From the NCBI RefSeq assembly GCF_000013705.1, contig NC_007947.1, positions 496,001 through 560,000 on the forward strand: a stretch of DNA of 64,000 nucleotides. The letters are read 5' to 3'. Source of the stretch: Methylobacillus flagellatus KT (lineage in GTDB: Bacteria > Pseudomonadota > Gammaproteobacteria > Burkholderiales > Methylophilaceae). Positions 25,338-35,832 of the stretch are shown piece by piece. How positions within the stretch are numbered: position 1 is the first letter of the stretch; each line of letters starts with the position of its first letter. The notes under the pieces were generated by a model that was not told the DNA's origin, did not search any database, and was given only the letters and a program-made list of their open reading frames with translations. The position numbers and the translations under genes were made by a program.

Positions 25338-26509
25338 TGTTCATCAATTCCGTAATAAAACCGTATTCCACATTGACGGCAAGTACTCTGCTGGTTCTGG
25401 CATTGCTGCTTGCCGCATGCAGCAAGCCTGCAGAAACGTCCAATCAAGCTGTCGAGGAGCCCAGGGATCCGAATATTGTCGAGCTTTCCGAAGATTTGCA
25501 ACGACATGTCAAGATTGTACCGGTTGGCAAGGCAGAAATCAGGGAGGTGCTGCGTGTGCCTGGCAGTATCCAGGCGGATGACCAGCGTGTCGCGCGTATT
25601 GGTGCCTCTGTCACTGGCCGCATTACTGATATCAAGGCCGTCTTGGGGCAAGACGTTAAACAAGGAGATGTGCTGGCTATCCTGAACAGTACCGAGCTTG
25701 CGCAAAGCCAGCTGCTCTACATTAAGGCGGCGCAAAGGATAGACCTGTTGACGAAGGCCGTGGAGCGTGCGCGCTTACTGCTTGAGGCCGATGTGATCGG
25801 GGCAGCCGAATTGCAGCGCCGCGAAGCGGAGTTGAGTGCGGCACAGGCTGACTTGTACACCGCCAAGGAGCAGTTGCAGGTACTCGGTATGTCCGAGAAG
25901 TCCATCGCCCAAATCGCCAGTTCTGGGCAATTACGCTCATACAGCAATGTGGATGCCCGTATATCAGGTACGGTGATCAGCCGCAAGGTCAATCTAGGGC
26001 AGGTAGTGCAGCCGGCTGAGGAGTTGTTCATCGTGGCCGACCTTTCTCATGTCTGGGCTGTGGCCGAGGTGCCTGAGCAGCAGGTGGAGTTGGTGCAGGA
26101 GGGAGAAGATGTTGATATCGAGGTGCCTGCACTGAGCAACCGAAAATTCACCGGCAAGCTGATTTTTGTCGGCGATGTTGTCAATCCCGTGACGCGGACG
26201 GTGACGGTGCGTACTGAGCTCGAAAATCGTGATGAGGCGCTCAAGCCGGATATGCTGGTCTCTATGTTGGTGCAGTCCAAACCTACCGAACAAATCGCGG
26301 TGCCAAGACCTGCTGTGGTGCGGGAAAATGATAAAGATCATGTATTTGTGCAGATTGCACCGAACAAATTCCGGTTGCGTGAGGTTGTGCTGGGAACTGC
26401 ATATGGGGAAATGGTGGCGGTTCAGACAGGCTTAGATGAGGGAGAGTTGATCATTAGCGATGGTGCTTTCCACATTAATAATGAGCGTAAGCGCAAGGAA
26501 CTGGAATAA
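25337..26509 (+). CDS. Periplasmic adaptor lipoprotein of RND heavy-metal efflux system (CzcB-like)
   Basis: 390 residues. A lipobox LAAC (Cys28) marks it as an inner-membrane-anchored lipoprotein. Lipoyl/barrel-sandwich half-motifs GSIQADDQRVARIGASVTGRI and ARISGTVISRKVNLGQVV flank a helical hairpin (about 115-195), followed by beta-barrel and membrane-proximal domains. It bridges the pump and the outer-membrane channel. Unlike many CzcB and CusB proteins I see no His-rich N-terminal metal-binding extension. It is overlapped by the channel gene and 3 nt before the pump gene. Confidence 0.9.
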   Translation: MFINSVIKPYSTLTASTLLVLALLLAACSKPAETSNQAVEEPRDPNIVELSEDLQRHVKIVPVGKAEIREVLRVPGSIQADDQRVARIGASVTGRITDIKAVLGQDVKQGDVLAILNSTELAQSQLLYIKAAQRIDLLTKAVERARLLLEADVIGAAELQRREAELSAAQADLYTAKEQLQVLGMSEKSIAQIASSGQLRSYSNVDARISGTVISRKVNLGQVVQPAEELFIVADLSHVWAVAEVPEQQVELVQEGEDVDIEVPALSNRKFTGKLIFVGDVVNPVTRTVTVRTELENRDEALKPDMLVSMLVQSKPTEQIAVPRPAVVRENDKDHVFVQIAPNKFRLREVVLGTAYGEMVAVQTGLDEGELIISDGAFHINNERKRKELE

Positions 26510-26512
26510 GCC

Positions 26513-29500
26513 ATGATCGAGTCTCTCATTAGGGCCGCGCTTAAGCAGCGGATTGTCGTCATTGTCATTGCGCTAGCGCTACTGGTGGCCGGGGTGTTTG
26601 CCTTGCAGCGCCTTTCTGTAGACGCTTTTCCCGATGTGACCAATGTTCAGGTACAAATTGCAACCCAGTCTCTAGGGCGTTCTCCTGAGGAGGTGGAAAG
26701 GTTTATTACCGTTCCGTTGGAAATGTCGATGACAGGCTTGCCTGGCCTGACTGAAATGCGCTCACTCAACAAGAACGGACTGTCAATCATTACCTTGGTT
26801 TTTACAGACAGTACCGATGTTTTTTTCGCCCGTCAGCTGGTGATGGAGCGGCTGATGGAAGTCATGGAGCGCATGCCTGAGGGCGTGACGCCGATTCTCG
26901 GGCCTGTTTCGACAGGCTTGGGAGAGGTGTATCAATATACGCTGGATAAGCCAAGCGATGGTGATAAGGATCTTTCGCCTGCCGATCTGATGGAACGGCG
27001 CGCAGTGCAGGACTGGGTGGTGCGTCCTCTGCTCCGCAGCATTCCTGGCGTGGCTGAAATCAATTCGCTAGGGGGGTATGTCAAGCAATACCAGGCGCTG
27101 GTCAATCCAGAAAGAATGAACCATTACGGTGTCAAGCTACAAGAGGTGTATTCGGCGCTGGCGCGGAATAATGCCAACAGCGGTGGCGGGATCATGCCGC
27201 ATTATGCGGAACAGTACTTGATTCGTGGTGTAGGCTTGGTTCAGGATTTGGAGGATATACGCCGCATCGTGATCAAGGAGCAAAACGGCACGCCTATTTA
27301 TATGCGCGATGTCGCCGATGTGCAAATCGGGCATGAGGTGCGTGTTGGCGCGTTGGTGAAGAACGGCGACACGGAATCTGTCGGCGGCATTGTTATGATG
27401 ATACGAGGAGGCAATGCCAAGGAGGTCGTCAGTCGAATCAAGGAGCGGGTTGAGGAAATCAATAGCAAAGGCATGCTGCCAGGTGGAATGCAGATCGTAC
27501 CGTTCTATGATCGCAGCGAACTTGTCGATGCTGCATTGGGCACCGTAACCAGGGTGCTGATCGAGGGCATTATCCTGGTTATCGTCGTCCTGTTTTTATT
27601 CCTTGGAGATGTGCGTTCCAGCCTGATCGTGGTGGGCACATTGATTCTTACCCCATTAATTACCTTCATGGCCATGAATTATTTCGGAATCTCGGCCAAC
27701 CTCATGTCTCTAGGCGGTTTGGCCATTGCCATCGGCCTGATGGTGGATGGTTCAGTCGTGGTGGTGGAAAATGCATTCCACCATCTTGGACATCGAAAAG
27801 GTGAAAGCAAGATCAGGGTGGTGTTCGAAGCCGCTGCCGAAGTCGCAACGCCTGTATTGTTCGGTGTTGGCATCATTATCCTTGTGTTCCTTCCATTGAT
27901 GACCTTGCAAGGTATGGAAGGAAAAATGTTTGCACCATTGGCGTACACCATTGCGATCGCCTTGTTCGTTTCCTTGGTGTTATCACTGACGCTCACACCT
28001 GCGATGAGCTCCTTCGTTCTGAAGGGCGGAAGTGGTGAAGATACCATCTTCATTAGGGCAATGAAGCAACCCTATCTTCGATTGCTCAAATCTGCAGTAG
28101 GCAACCCCAAGAAGACAGTAGGAATTGCCGTCATGGTGTTTGTGGGGACTTTGTGCCTGATCCCGCTGCTGGGCACCGCTTTTATTCCAGAAATGCGGGA
28201 GGGGTCTATTGTCCCAGGGATCATCCGGGCACCCAATATCTCCTTGGAGGAATCCATCAAGCTGGAGAGAGAAGCTTTGCGGAGTATTGCAAAAGTAGAA
28301 GGGGTTAGGGGTGTTGTTTCAGGGGTGGGGCGTGGAGAGAGTCCTGCAGATCCGCAGAGCCAGAACGAGTCCACACCTATGGTCAGCCTCAAACCTCGTA
28401 GCGAATGGCCAGAAGGGGGGACGCAAGATACCATCACGGATGCCATCAGGGATAAGATTAAGCATATCCCTGGCATTCAAATTGTGATGTCCCAACCCAT
28501 TGCGCAGCGTGTTGCAGAGCTGGTGACCGGTGTGCGCTCAGATGTCGCTGTGAAAGTGTTCGGCGATGATATCGAGATACTGAAAGCAAAGGCGGATGAA
28601 ATCGCGCGTATCGCAGGCGCGGTGCAAGGTGCTCAGGATATGCGCGTGGAAAAAATGACCGGCCAGTATTATCTGACGATTGATATCAATCGTGAAGCAA
28701 TCGCACGCCACGGGATCAACGTCGCGGATGTTCACGACTTGATTGAAACTGCGCTCGGGGGCAAGGTTGCTACCGAGATTTTTGAGGGAGAGCGGCGTTT
28801 TACCGCTGCAGTGCGTTTTCCGGAGGAGTTTCGGAACGATGTGAGCGCGGTTCGGAATATCTTGATGACCTCTGTCAATGGGTCCAGGGTTGCGCTCGAT
28901 GATCTGGCGGAAATCACGGTCCGGGATGGGCCGACGCAAATTAGCCGTGAAATGGCAAAGCGCCGCATTGTCATCGGTGTCAATGTCAGGGATAGGGATC
29001 TTGGCGGTTTTGTATCGGAGCTGCAACAGCAGGTGCAGGAGAAGGTCAAGCTGCCAGAGGGCTATTACGTGGTCTGGGGCGGGCAATTTGAGAATATGGA
29101 ACGGGCAATGAGTCATCTCATGGTCATTATTCCAATCACGATTGGGGCAATCTTTTTCTTGTTATTCTTGCTGTTCCAGTCCGTGAGGTTCGCCGCTTTG
29201 ATTATCCTGGTCCTACCATTTGCTTCCATTGGCGGCATTGTTGCATTGTTTGTGACGGGGGAATATCTTTCGGTACCAGCCTCGGTTGGGTTCATTGCCT
29301 TATGGGGGATTGCCGTTCTGAACGGAGTTGTACTGATTTCCTATATTCGGAGTTTGCGTGAGGAAGGGCGTTCGCAATTGGAAGCCATTACGCACGGGTG
29401 CGCCCAACGGTTCCGTCCAGTAATGATGACGGCGACTGTCGCCATGCTGGGGCTGGTGCCATTCTTGTTTGCGACTGGGCCAGGGTCTGAGGTGCAGAGA

Positions 29501-29608
29501 CCATTGGCAGTCGTGGTGATCGGAGGCCTCATTACATCGACAATATTGACGCTGGTCGTGTTGCCAACTTTATACCGTTGGTTCGAAGAGCCGAAAATTG
29601 AAGCTTAA
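26513..29608 (+). CDS. Heavy-metal RND efflux pump (CzcA/CusA family)
   Basis: 1031 residues with 12 predicted membrane helices and two large periplasmic loops, the standard HME-RND size. It begins MIESLIRAALKQRIVVIVIA, with the DAFPDVTNVQVQI motif of metal pumps. In helix 4 (about residues 403-418) the sequence is AIAIGLMVDGSVVVVEN. The first Asp of the CzcA signature DFG..VDG is replaced by Ala, as in Cu/Ag (CusA) and some uncharacterised HME groups, while the central Asp is kept. The transported metal cannot be assigned, and a monovalent or unusual divalent substrate is possible. It is part of a tight four-gene operon. Confidence 0.92.
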   Translation: MIESLIRAALKQRIVVIVIALALLVAGVFALQRLSVDAFPDVTNVQVQIATQSLGRSPEEVERFITVPLEMSMTGLPGLTEMRSLNKNGLSIITLVFTDSTDVFFARQLVMERLMEVMERMPEGVTPILGPVSTGLGEVYQYTLDKPSDGDKDLSPADLMERRAVQDWVVRPLLRSIPGVAEINSLGGYVKQYQALVNPERMNHYGVKLQEVYSALARNNANSGGGIMPHYAEQYLIRGVGLVQDLEDIRRIVIKEQNGTPIYMRDVADVQIGHEVRVGALVKNGDTESVGGIVMMIRGGNAKEVVSRIKERVEEINSKGMLPGGMQIVPFYDRSELVDAALGTVTRVLIEGIILVIVVLFLFLGDVRSSLIVVGTLILTPLITFMAMNYFGISANLMSLGGLAIAIGLMVDGSVVVVENAFHHLGHRKGESKIRVVFEAAAEVATPVLFGVGIIILVFLPLMTLQGMEGKMFAPLAYTIAIALFVSLVLSLTLTPAMSSFVLKGGSGEDTIFIRAMKQPYLRLLKSAVGNPKKTVGIAVMVFVGTLCLIPLLGTAFIPEMREGSIVPGIIRAPNISLEESIKLEREALRSIAKVEGVRGVVSGVGRGESPADPQSQNESTPMVSLKPRSEWPEGGTQDTITDAIRDKIKHIPGIQIVMSQPIAQRVAELVTGVRSDVAVKVFGDDIEILKAKADEIARIAGAVQGAQDMRVEKMTGQYYLTIDINREAIARHGINVADVHDLIETALGGKVATEIFEGERRFTAAVRFPEEFRNDVSAVRNILMTSVNGSRVALDDLAEITVRDGPTQISREMAKRRIVIGVNVRDRDLGGFVSELQQQVQEKVKLPEGYYVVWGGQFENMERAMSHLMVIIPITIGAIFFLLFLLFQSVRFAALIILVLPFASIGGIVALFVTGEYLSVPASVGFIALWGIAVLNGVVLISYIRSLREEGRSQLEAITHGCAQRFRPVMMTATVAMLGLVPFLFATGPGSEVQRPLAVVVIGGLITSTILTLVVLPTLYRWFEEPKIEA

Positions 29609-29626
29609 TACTCATAAGGATGCGAG

Positions 29627-29962
29627 ATGAAAGAGATAAAAGCCATTGTCCCCCCGCAGCGGCTACCCAAGATACGTTCGGGGCTGCGTAACATCAAGGG
29701 TTTTCCTGGGATGACGGTAACCAAGGTTGAAGGATGTGGCCATCATGTGGCACGCCCTATCCTTGGCGCCCGGGAGGAGCTAACGGATTACAGTCCCAAA
29801 GTGCGCATTGAGGTTGTCTGTCCAGACGAACTGGTGGAAGGCATCTTGCAAGTCATCGTCGAGGTTGCGCATACTGGTCAGGTGGGCGATGGAATTGTGT
29901 GGATAACCACGGTAGAGCGAATGGTTCGGCTGTCCGAGCAGGTATCGGTTCTTGATTGCTGA
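29627..29962 (+). CDS. PII-like signalling protein associated with metal efflux
   Basis: 111 residues of the GlnB superfamily: MKEIKAIVPPQRL, GMTVTKVEGCG, PKVRIEVVC and VAHTGQVGDGIVWITTVERMVRL, the last being the conserved B/C-loop region. The T-loop (HHVARPILGAREELTDYS) differs from classical PII and lacks the uridylylated Tyr, so nitrogen signalling through GlnD is unlikely. Homologues occur at the end of Czc/Cus-like operons, where their role is not settled. A small effector or metal sensor that modulates the pump is a reasonable guess. It begins 18 nt after the pump gene and is followed by a terminator. Confidence 0.88.
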   Translation: MKEIKAIVPPQRLPKIRSGLRNIKGFPGMTVTKVEGCGHHVARPILGAREELTDYSPKVRIEVVCPDELVEGILQVIVEVAHTGQVGDGIVWITTVERMVRLSEQVSVLDC

Positions 29963-29985
29963 AATGCCCACCTGACGTGTGTTCC

Positions 29986-30013
29986 AAAGGCACCTTCATG
30001 GTGCCTTTTCTTT
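29986..30013 (+). terminator. Rho-independent terminator of the RND operon
   Basis: 9-bp stem AAAGGCACC/GGTGCCTTT with loop TTCAT, followed by TTTTCTTT. It lies 23 nt after the PII-like gene. Confidence 0.9.
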
Positions 30014-30078
30014 ACAGTAATACCTGAGCTGTTCGCATCACCAGTGAGCAGGTGCGGGTTTTCCGGTAAAATCCCTAC

Positions 30079-31092
30079 ATGCTCTATTCCATTGTCAAAC
30101 CTTGGTTGTTCCGCCTGGATGCGGAACGCGCTCATGACTTCACTCTCAAAAACCTGAAGCGGCTCGAGCGTTCCGGCCTGCTCAATCTTTACCCGCGGCC
30201 ACCGAAGTGCAAGCAACGCCAAGTGATGGGAATCAATTTCCCTAATCCGGTCGGCCTTGCTGCAGGGTTGGACAAGAATGGGGCTTATATCGATGCATTG
30301 GCAGGGCTTGGGTTTGGCTTCATCGAGATCGGCACGATTACGCCGCGCCCCCAGCCCGGAAATCCAAAGCCGCGCATGTTTCGTCTGCCCGAGGCGCAAG
30401 GGGTGATCAATCGTTTTGGCTTCAACAATCTCGGGGTGGACGTCTTGCTGAGGAATGTGGCTGCGACCAAGTACAAAGGCGTACTGGGCATCAACATAGG
30501 CAAGAATTTTGACACACCAAATGAGAGGGCGGTTGACGATTACCTGCATTGCTTGCGCAAAGTTTATCCATACGCGCATTATGTCACGGTCAATATTTCA
30601 TCTCCCAATACCAAAAACCTGCGCGCCTTGCAGGAAAAAGAAGCCTTGGGCCAATTGCTGCATGCTTTGAAGCAAGAGCAACAGGTGCTGGCCGACCAGC
30701 ATGGCAGGTATGTCCCGATTGCGCTCAAAATTGCGCCTGACCTGGATGAGGGACAGGTTGCCGACATCGCGGCGTTGCTGATGAAGCACCAATTTGACGG
30801 CGTGATTGCCACGAATACTACCCTGGCACGTGATATGGTACAGGCTTTGCCGTGTGCACAAGAGGCCGGCGGCCTATCTGGCGCACCATTGCGTGATCGT
30901 TCCACAGCCGTGATCCAGTCTCTCTCCAATCATCTTGCCGGCGCATTACCGATCATCGGCGTGGGCGGGATACTCAGCGGGGAGGACGCTGAGCAGAAAA
31001 TCAAGGCAGGTGCCAGCCTGGTACAGGTCTACAGTGGCTTGGTGTACCGCGGCCCTGTGCTGGTTGACGACATTTGTCGCACATTGGGCTGA
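30079..31092 (+). CDS. pyrD: Dihydroorotate dehydrogenase (quinone), class 2
   Basis: 337 residues (E. coli 336). A membrane-associated FMN enzyme oxidising dihydroorotate to orotate with quinone. It has the N-terminal helical membrane-docking segment ([20 protein letters not shown]), the FMN/substrate motifs [30 protein letters not shown] and NRFGFNN, the catalytic Ser region [12 protein letters not shown], and [12 protein letters not shown]. The class 2 assignment follows from the N-terminal extension. A new transcript begins after the terminator, and a GTG-start GST gene follows one base after its stop. Confidence 0.97.
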   Translation: MLYSIVKPWLFRLDAERAHDFTLKNLKRLERSGLLNLYPRPPKCKQRQVMGINFPNPVGLAAGLDKNGAYIDALAGLGFGFIEIGTITPRPQPGNPKPRMFRLPEAQGVINRFGFNNLGVDVLLRNVAATKYKGVLGINIGKNFDTPNERAVDDYLHCLRKVYPYAHYVTVNISSPNTKNLRALQEKEALGQLLHALKQEQQVLADQHGRYVPIALKIAPDLDEGQVADIAALLMKHQFDGVIATNTTLARDMVQALPCAQEAGGLSGAPLRDRSTAVIQSLSNHLAGALPIIGVGGILSGEDAEQKIKAGASLVQVYSGLVYRGPVLVDDICRTLG

Positions 31093-31093
31093 G

Positions 31094-31711
31094 GTGGCGC
31101 AGCCTATCCTGTATTCCTATCGGCGCTGCCCCTATGCCATGCGAGCACGGATGGCATTGCACTATGCCAACATTGCCGTGGACATCCGTGAGATCGTGCT
31201 CAAGGCCAAACCTACGCATATGTTGCAAGTGTCACCTAAAGGCACTGTGCCGGTACTGGTGTTGCCTGATGGTGTCGTCATCGACGAAAGCCTGGATATC
31301 ATGCGCTGGGCGCTGCAACATCATGATCCTGAAGGCTGGCTTGGCAGCCCGGCGCTGCTTGCGCAGGCAGAAAGCTTGATTGCCGAGAACGATGGCCCCT
31401 TCAAACACGCCTTGGACCGGTATAAATACGCGATTCGCTTTCCTGAACAGCCACCTGAGGTATATCGTGCGCAAGGGGAAATATTTCTGCAGCAGCTGGA
31501 GTCGCGCTTGCAGCAACAGTCTTATTTGCTGGGAAGCCATCAGGGATTGGCGGATGTGGCGATATTCCCTTTCGTGCGCCAGTTTGCCATGGTGGACCAG
31601 CCATGGTTTCTCTCTGCGCCTTATCCCCAAGTGAGAGCCTGGCTGCAGGCGTGGGTGGAAAGCGAGCGCTTTGCCGCGATTATGCAGAAATATCCGATCT
31701 ACACGGATTAG
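31094..31711 (+). CDS. Glutathione S-transferase family protein
   Basis: 205 residues. Thioredoxin-fold N-terminal domain (about 1-75) beginning QPILYSYRRCPYAMRARMAL, in which CPYA places a Cys at the usual GST active site. It then has KGTVPVLVLPDGVVIDESLDIM, the cis-Pro and Glu/Ser glutathione-binding motif, followed by an all-helical C-terminal domain ending FAAIMQKYPIY. Such Cys-type GSTs usually act as glutathione-dependent reductases or dehalogenases. Substrate unknown. The start is the GTG at 31094, overlapping a GAGGTGG site, directly after the pyrD stop. Confidence 0.85.
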   Translation: MAQPILYSYRRCPYAMRARMALHYANIAVDIREIVLKAKPTHMLQVSPKGTVPVLVLPDGVVIDESLDIMRWALQHHDPEGWLGSPALLAQAESLIAENDGPFKHALDRYKYAIRFPEQPPEVYRAQGEIFLQQLESRLQQQSYLLGSHQGLADVAIFPFVRQFAMVDQPWFLSAPYPQVRAWLQAWVESERFAAIMQKYPIYTD

Positions 31712-31740
31712 ATAGAAGCAGGTGTCTGGCTTTACCAATA

Positions 31741-31766
31741 AAAACGCCGCATTCTTGCGGCGTTTT
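31741..31766. terminator. Bidirectional terminator between the GST gene and clpA
   Basis: Perfect 10-bp stem AAAACGCCGC/GCGGCGTTTT with loop ATTCTT. The A-run on one side and the T-run on the other serve both convergent transcripts. Confidence 0.9.
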
Positions 31767-31794
31767 CGTCGTAGCGTTGAGGCCAGGCTAGGGG

Positions 31795-34086
31795 CTAGCT
31801 TGGCATATCGGCTTCAAGAGTCGATTTGTCTTTCGGGCTGCTCGTTTCATTAAAATCGAGCTTGATATTATCGTGTTCATCGATATCCACGTGCACATGG
31901 CCGCCATTCGCCAATTTCCCGAATAGCAACTCGTCTGCCAAGGCCCTGCGGATGGTGTCCTGGATCAGACGCGACATCGGGCGTGCACCCATCAATGGAT
32001 CAAATCCCTTCTTGCCCAGATAAGCTTTGAGCGCATCGCTGAACGTGGCTTCCACTTTCTTCTCATGCAACTGGTCCTCAAGCTGCATGAGGAACTTGTC
32101 AACCACACGCACGATGATTTCTTCCGAGAGCGGTGCAAAAGAGACGATCGCGTCCAGACGGTTGCGGAACTCAGGACTGAACAGGCGCTTAATATCGCCC
32201 ATCTCGTCGCCAGAGTTGCTACCTAGAGTAAAGCCGATGCTGGTCTTGCTGATCGCCTCAGCGCCTGCATTGGTCGTCATGATGATGGTCACGTTGCGGA
32301 AATCAGCCTTGCGGCCATTGTTGTCGGTCAGCGTTCCGTGATCCATCACTTGCAGCAGGATATTGAAGATATCCGGATGCGCCTTCTCGATTTCATCCAG
32401 CAGCAATACGCAGTATGGTGTTTTGTTGATGGCTTCCGTCAACAGGCCACCCTGCTCGAAGCCGACATAGCCAGGAGGCGCGCCGATCAGGCGCGATACG
32501 GCATGGCGTTCCATATATTCCGACATGTCGAAGCGGATCAATTCCACGCCCAGAGTATAGGCAAGCTGTCTGGCCACTTCGGTCTTGCCGACGCCGGTAG
32601 GGCCGGAGAACAGGAAGGAGCCGATAGGTTTATTGGGGCTGCCCAGGCCGCTTCGCGCCATCTTGATCGCGGCAGAGAGTGCCTCAATCGCTTTATCCTG
32701 ACCAAACACGGTGGCCTTGAGGTCACGCTCCAGCGTCTTCAGTGCATTGCGGTCATCGCTGGAGATATTCTTCGGCGGAATGCGCGCTACCTTGGCGATG
32801 ATATCCTCGATTTCCTTGTTGCCGATCACCTTCTTTTGCTTGGATTTAGGCAGGATGCGTTGTGCAGCGCCAGCTTCGTCGATGACGTCAATTGCTTTGT
32901 CAGGCAGGTGACGGTCATTGATGTAGCGTGCAGACAATTCAGCAGCCGTGTTCAGGGCTGATGCAGTGTATTTCACGCTGTGGTGTTTCTCGAAGCGAGA
33001 CTTGAGGCCCTTGAGAATCTCGACGGTTTCAGAAACGCTGGGCTCGACGACATCGACCTTCTGGAAACGGCGGGAAAGTGCATGATCCTTTTCGAAGATG
33101 CCGCGGAACTCCTGATAGGTGGTCGCACCTATGCACTTGAGCGAGCCATTGGAAAGCGCGGGCTTCAACAGGTTGGAGGCATCCAGCGTGCCGCCGCTGG
33201 CAGCGCCTGCACCGATCAATGTATGGATTTCATCAATGAACAGGATAGCGCCAGGTTGGTCCGCCAGTTTCTTCATGACAGCCTTGAGCCGTTGCTCGAA
33301 GTCGCCGCGGTATTTGGTGCCTGCGAGCAGGGCGCCCATGTCCAACGAGTAGATCACGGCGTTTTCGAGCACCTCTGGCACATTGCCTTCCACGATACGG
33401 CGGGCGAGCCCTTCGGCGATGGCGGTTTTGCCAACACCGGCCTCGCCGACCAATAATGGATTGTTCTTGCGACGGCGGCACAAGGTCTGGATTACGCGCT
33501 CCAGCTCCTGGGCGCGACCGATCAGTGGGTCTATCTTGCCCGCGAGTACTTGCTGGTTCAGGTTTTGGGTGTAGTTTTCCAGCGCGCTGGAGGGAGAGGA
33601 ATCGGCTTCGGCTTCCTGCTCCGTTTCAGGACGCTTGGCATTGCTGCCGTCGGCGACTTTGGCCACACCGTGGGAAATATAGTTGACCACGTCCAGGCGC
33701 GTAATGCCCTGTTGGTGTAGAAAGAACACCGCATGAGAGTCTTTCTCGCCATAGATGGCAACCAACACATTGGCACCGGTAACTTCCTTTTTGCCGGAAG
33801 ACTGCACATGCAGGATGGCGCGCTGGATCACGCGCTGGAAGCCCAGCGTTGGCTGTGTGTCGACTTCCTCGCTTCCTTCCACCGTAGGCGTATGCTCTTC
33901 GATATAGTTGTTGAGCTCGCTGCGCAGATTATCGAGGTTGGCCCCACACGAGCGTAATACGTCCGCCGCAGTGGGGTTGTCGATCATGGCCAGCAGCAGG
34001 TGTTCCACGGTAATGAGCTCGTGGCGTTTCTGCCGGGCATCCATGAATGCCATATGTAGGGATACTTCAAGTTCTTGCGCAATCAT
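31795..34086 (-). CDS. clpA: ATP-dependent Clp protease ATP-binding subunit ClpA
   Basis: 763 residues (E. coli 758). An AAA+ unfoldase that feeds substrates into ClpP. Two N-terminal Clp_N repeats (about 1-145) form the ClpS-docking domain. The D1 module has [15 protein letters not shown] and [12 protein letters not shown], and D2 has [15 protein letters not shown] and [13 protein letters not shown]. The C-terminal D2-small domain contains [15 protein letters not shown]. No ClpB-type middle domain is present. It lies 20 nt downstream of clpS. Confidence 0.97.
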   Translation of the reverse strand: MIAQELEVSLHMAFMDARQKRHELITVEHLLLAMIDNPTAADVLRSCGANLDNLRSELNNYIEEHTPTVEGSEEVDTQPTLGFQRVIQRAILHVQSSGKKEVTGANVLVAIYGEKDSHAVFFLHQQGITRLDVVNYISHGVAKVADGSNAKRPETEQEAEADSSPSSALENYTQNLNQQVLAGKIDPLIGRAQELERVIQTLCRRRKNNPLLVGEAGVGKTAIAEGLARRIVEGNVPEVLENAVIYSLDMGALLAGTKYRGDFEQRLKAVMKKLADQPGAILFIDEIHTLIGAGAASGGTLDASNLLKPALSNGSLKCIGATTYQEFRGIFEKDHALSRRFQKVDVVEPSVSETVEILKGLKSRFEKHHSVKYTASALNTAAELSARYINDRHLPDKAIDVIDEAGAAQRILPKSKQKKVIGNKEIEDIIAKVARIPPKNISSDDRNALKTLERDLKATVFGQDKAIEALSAAIKMARSGLGSPNKPIGSFLFSGPTGVGKTEVARQLAYTLGVELIRFDMSEYMERHAVSRLIGAPPGYVGFEQGGLLTEAINKTPYCVLLLDEIEKAHPDIFNILLQVMDHGTLTDNNGRKADFRNVTIIMTTNAGAEAISKTSIGFTLGSNSGDEMGDIKRLFSPEFRNRLDAIVSFAPLSEEIIVRVVDKFLMQLEDQLHEKKVEATFSDALKAYLGKKGFDPLMGARPMSRLIQDTIRRALADELLFGKLANGGHVHVDIDEHDNIKLDFNETSSPKDKSTLEADMPS

Positions 34087-34106
34087 CTAAGCTTCCTCAG
34101 CTTTCT

Positions 34107-34418
34107 TCAGGCTTCTTCCATGGTGCATTGCAGCGGGTGCTGGTGCTCACGGGCATAACTAATGACTTGGTTTACCTTGGTCTCAGCGATGCCGTGTGGA
34201 TATACACCGCATACGCCTGCGCCCTCGGTATGTACTTGGAGCATGATTTGCGTCGCTTGTTCACGATTCTTATGAAAAAAGCGCTGCATGACATCCACCA
34301 CGAACTCCATAGGCGTATAGTCATCATTCAACAAAATGACTTTGTACATCGAAGGCGGCTTGATGTTGGCTTTGCCGGTTTTCTCGATGAGGTTGTCCTG
34401 GTGTTTGATGCTAGCCAT
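34107..34418 (-). CDS. clpS: ATP-dependent Clp protease adaptor ClpS
   Basis: 103 residues with a disordered acidic/basic N-terminal tail and the ClpS core: [21 protein letters not shown], the N-degron-binding DD and Met, then [36 protein letters not shown] and a final [10 protein letters not shown]. It delivers N-end-rule substrates to ClpA. ATG 34418 gives the family length. An upstream in-frame ATG at 34493 would add 25 residues unlike the family. It precedes clpA as in most proteobacteria. Confidence 0.95.
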   Translation of the reverse strand: MASIKHQDNLIEKTGKANIKPPSMYKVILLNDDYTPMEFVVDVMQRFFHKNREQATQIMLQVHTEGAGVCGVYPHGIAETKVNQVISYAREHQHPLQCTMEEA

Positions 34419-34523
34419 ACGTTGATCTATTTTGAGCCGAATGTAGAAATTTTCAAGTCTGAAATGAGTAGGGTTATTCCCGGCCCCTTTCATCCATGCA
34501 AGATTTCTGCCATGTAGTATTAA

Positions 34524-35786
34524 TTACGGATAAATTCTGACCGTTTTTACGGTACGGTCCTGAGTTTTCAATATTTCCAGTTTGTAATTGCCAATCTTGA
34601 GACCAATACCGGGTTCCGGAATATCCTCAAAGTGTTCGACAATCAATCCATTCAGTGTGCGTGGGCCGTCGACTGGCAGGTCAATCCCCAGCTTTTTGTT
34701 GATATCGCGCAGGCTGTTGCTCGCATCCACGAGCCAGCTACCTTTGTCTTCTTTGCGGTAAGCCAGCTGCTCCGCTGACACACTTGCAAAATCGCCGATG
34801 ATCGCCTTGATGATATCTTCGAGTGTGACCAAGCCCTTGAGTTCACCGTATTCATCCACGACCAAGGCAATACGCTGCTGGCACTGCTTGAATTCCTGCA
34901 TCTGGGTGTAGACCGGCGTGCCGGACGGGATGAAGTAGGGGGCCTCCATATGTTCACCCAACAGTTGCTGGCTGAGGGGTTGAGACCGCAGGGCTGTCAT
35001 GATCGCCCGGATGTGCAGCATGCCGATGATCTCCTCGTTTGGTCCTTTGCGTACTGGCAACCGGGAATGCTGGCTGCCAGTAATCTGGGAGAGGATTTCC
35101 TCCATCGGTGCCTCGAAATCGATGATTTCAAGCTGCGTGTGCACAGTCATGATTTCATCCACGGTAGTCTGCTCGAGGTCCAGCAGATTCAACAACACCT
35201 CGCGGTGTTTTTGCGGAATCGGACTAGTGGTCTCGCTGAAAATGCTCCGCAGCTCCTCTATGCTGGTGGTATGGTTGCTCTCGGTGAAGCTGACTTTCAT
35301 GCCTAGCAAGCGCAGCAGGCTATTGGCGCACAGGTTGGCCAGCCATATTACCGGATAGCCAATCTTGACCAGCGGCAGCAATACATAGCTCAACGAGAGG
35401 GCAAGAGGTTCTGCATACCGGGATGCGATGACCTTGGGGATGATTTCGCTGAAAACTAGGATGGCAAAAGTGATGAGCACGGTGGAAACCGGCATCAGCA
35501 ATTCGCCCAAGTTGAATAGGCGGATGCTGATGAAGGCGGCCAATGTGGCAGCGGCGGCATTGGCTAGGGTATTGCCGAGCAGGATGGCGCCAAGAAACTG
35601 TTCGCGCTCGTTGAGTAGCCGGGTAGCAAATTCGGCGCTGCGCAGACCTTCTTGGGCAAGGATGGTGAGCCGGTGCCGGTTGAGCATCAACAGGCTGGTT
35701 TCGGCCATGGAGAAAAAAGCGGAAGCAAATAGCAGCAGGGCCAGAATGCCCAGCTGCCATAATAAGGAACTGTCCAACGGTATCAA
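34524..35786 (-). CDS. CNNM/HlyC-CorC family membrane protein with CBS pair
   Basis: 420 residues. A CNNM (DUF21) transmembrane domain occupies about 1-190, starting SLLWQLGILALLLFASAFFS then MAETSLLMLNRHRL. A tandem CBS pair (about 205-330: VDEIMTVHTQLEIIDFEAPM, GTPVYTQMQEFKQCQQRIAL) is followed by a CorC/HlyC C-terminal domain (about 340-420). Members are linked to magnesium/cobalt export or homeostasis, and the CBS pair probably binds adenine nucleotides. It is 46 nt downstream of secF on the same strand and may be co-transcribed. Confidence 0.9.
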   Translation of the reverse strand: MIPLDSSLLWQLGILALLLFASAFFSMAETSLLMLNRHRLTILAQEGLRSAEFATRLLNEREQFLGAILLGNTLANAAAATLAAFISIRLFNLGELLMPVSTVLITFAILVFSEIIPKVIASRYAEPLALSLSYVLLPLVKIGYPVIWLANLCANSLLRLLGMKVSFTESNHTTSIEELRSIFSETTSPIPQKHREVLLNLLDLEQTTVDEIMTVHTQLEIIDFEAPMEEILSQITGSQHSRLPVRKGPNEEIIGMLHIRAIMTALRSQPLSQQLLGEHMEAPYFIPSGTPVYTQMQEFKQCQQRIALVVDEYGELKGLVTLEDIIKAIIGDFASVSAEQLAYRKEDKGSWLVDASNSLRDINKKLGIDLPVDGPRTLNGLIVEHFEDIPEPGIGLKIGNYKLEILKTQDRTVKTVRIYP

Positions 35787-35832
35787 TCGGTAAATGAGAT
35801 GCCGCTAGTTTCGGCGCGAAGCGCCAGCTTTG

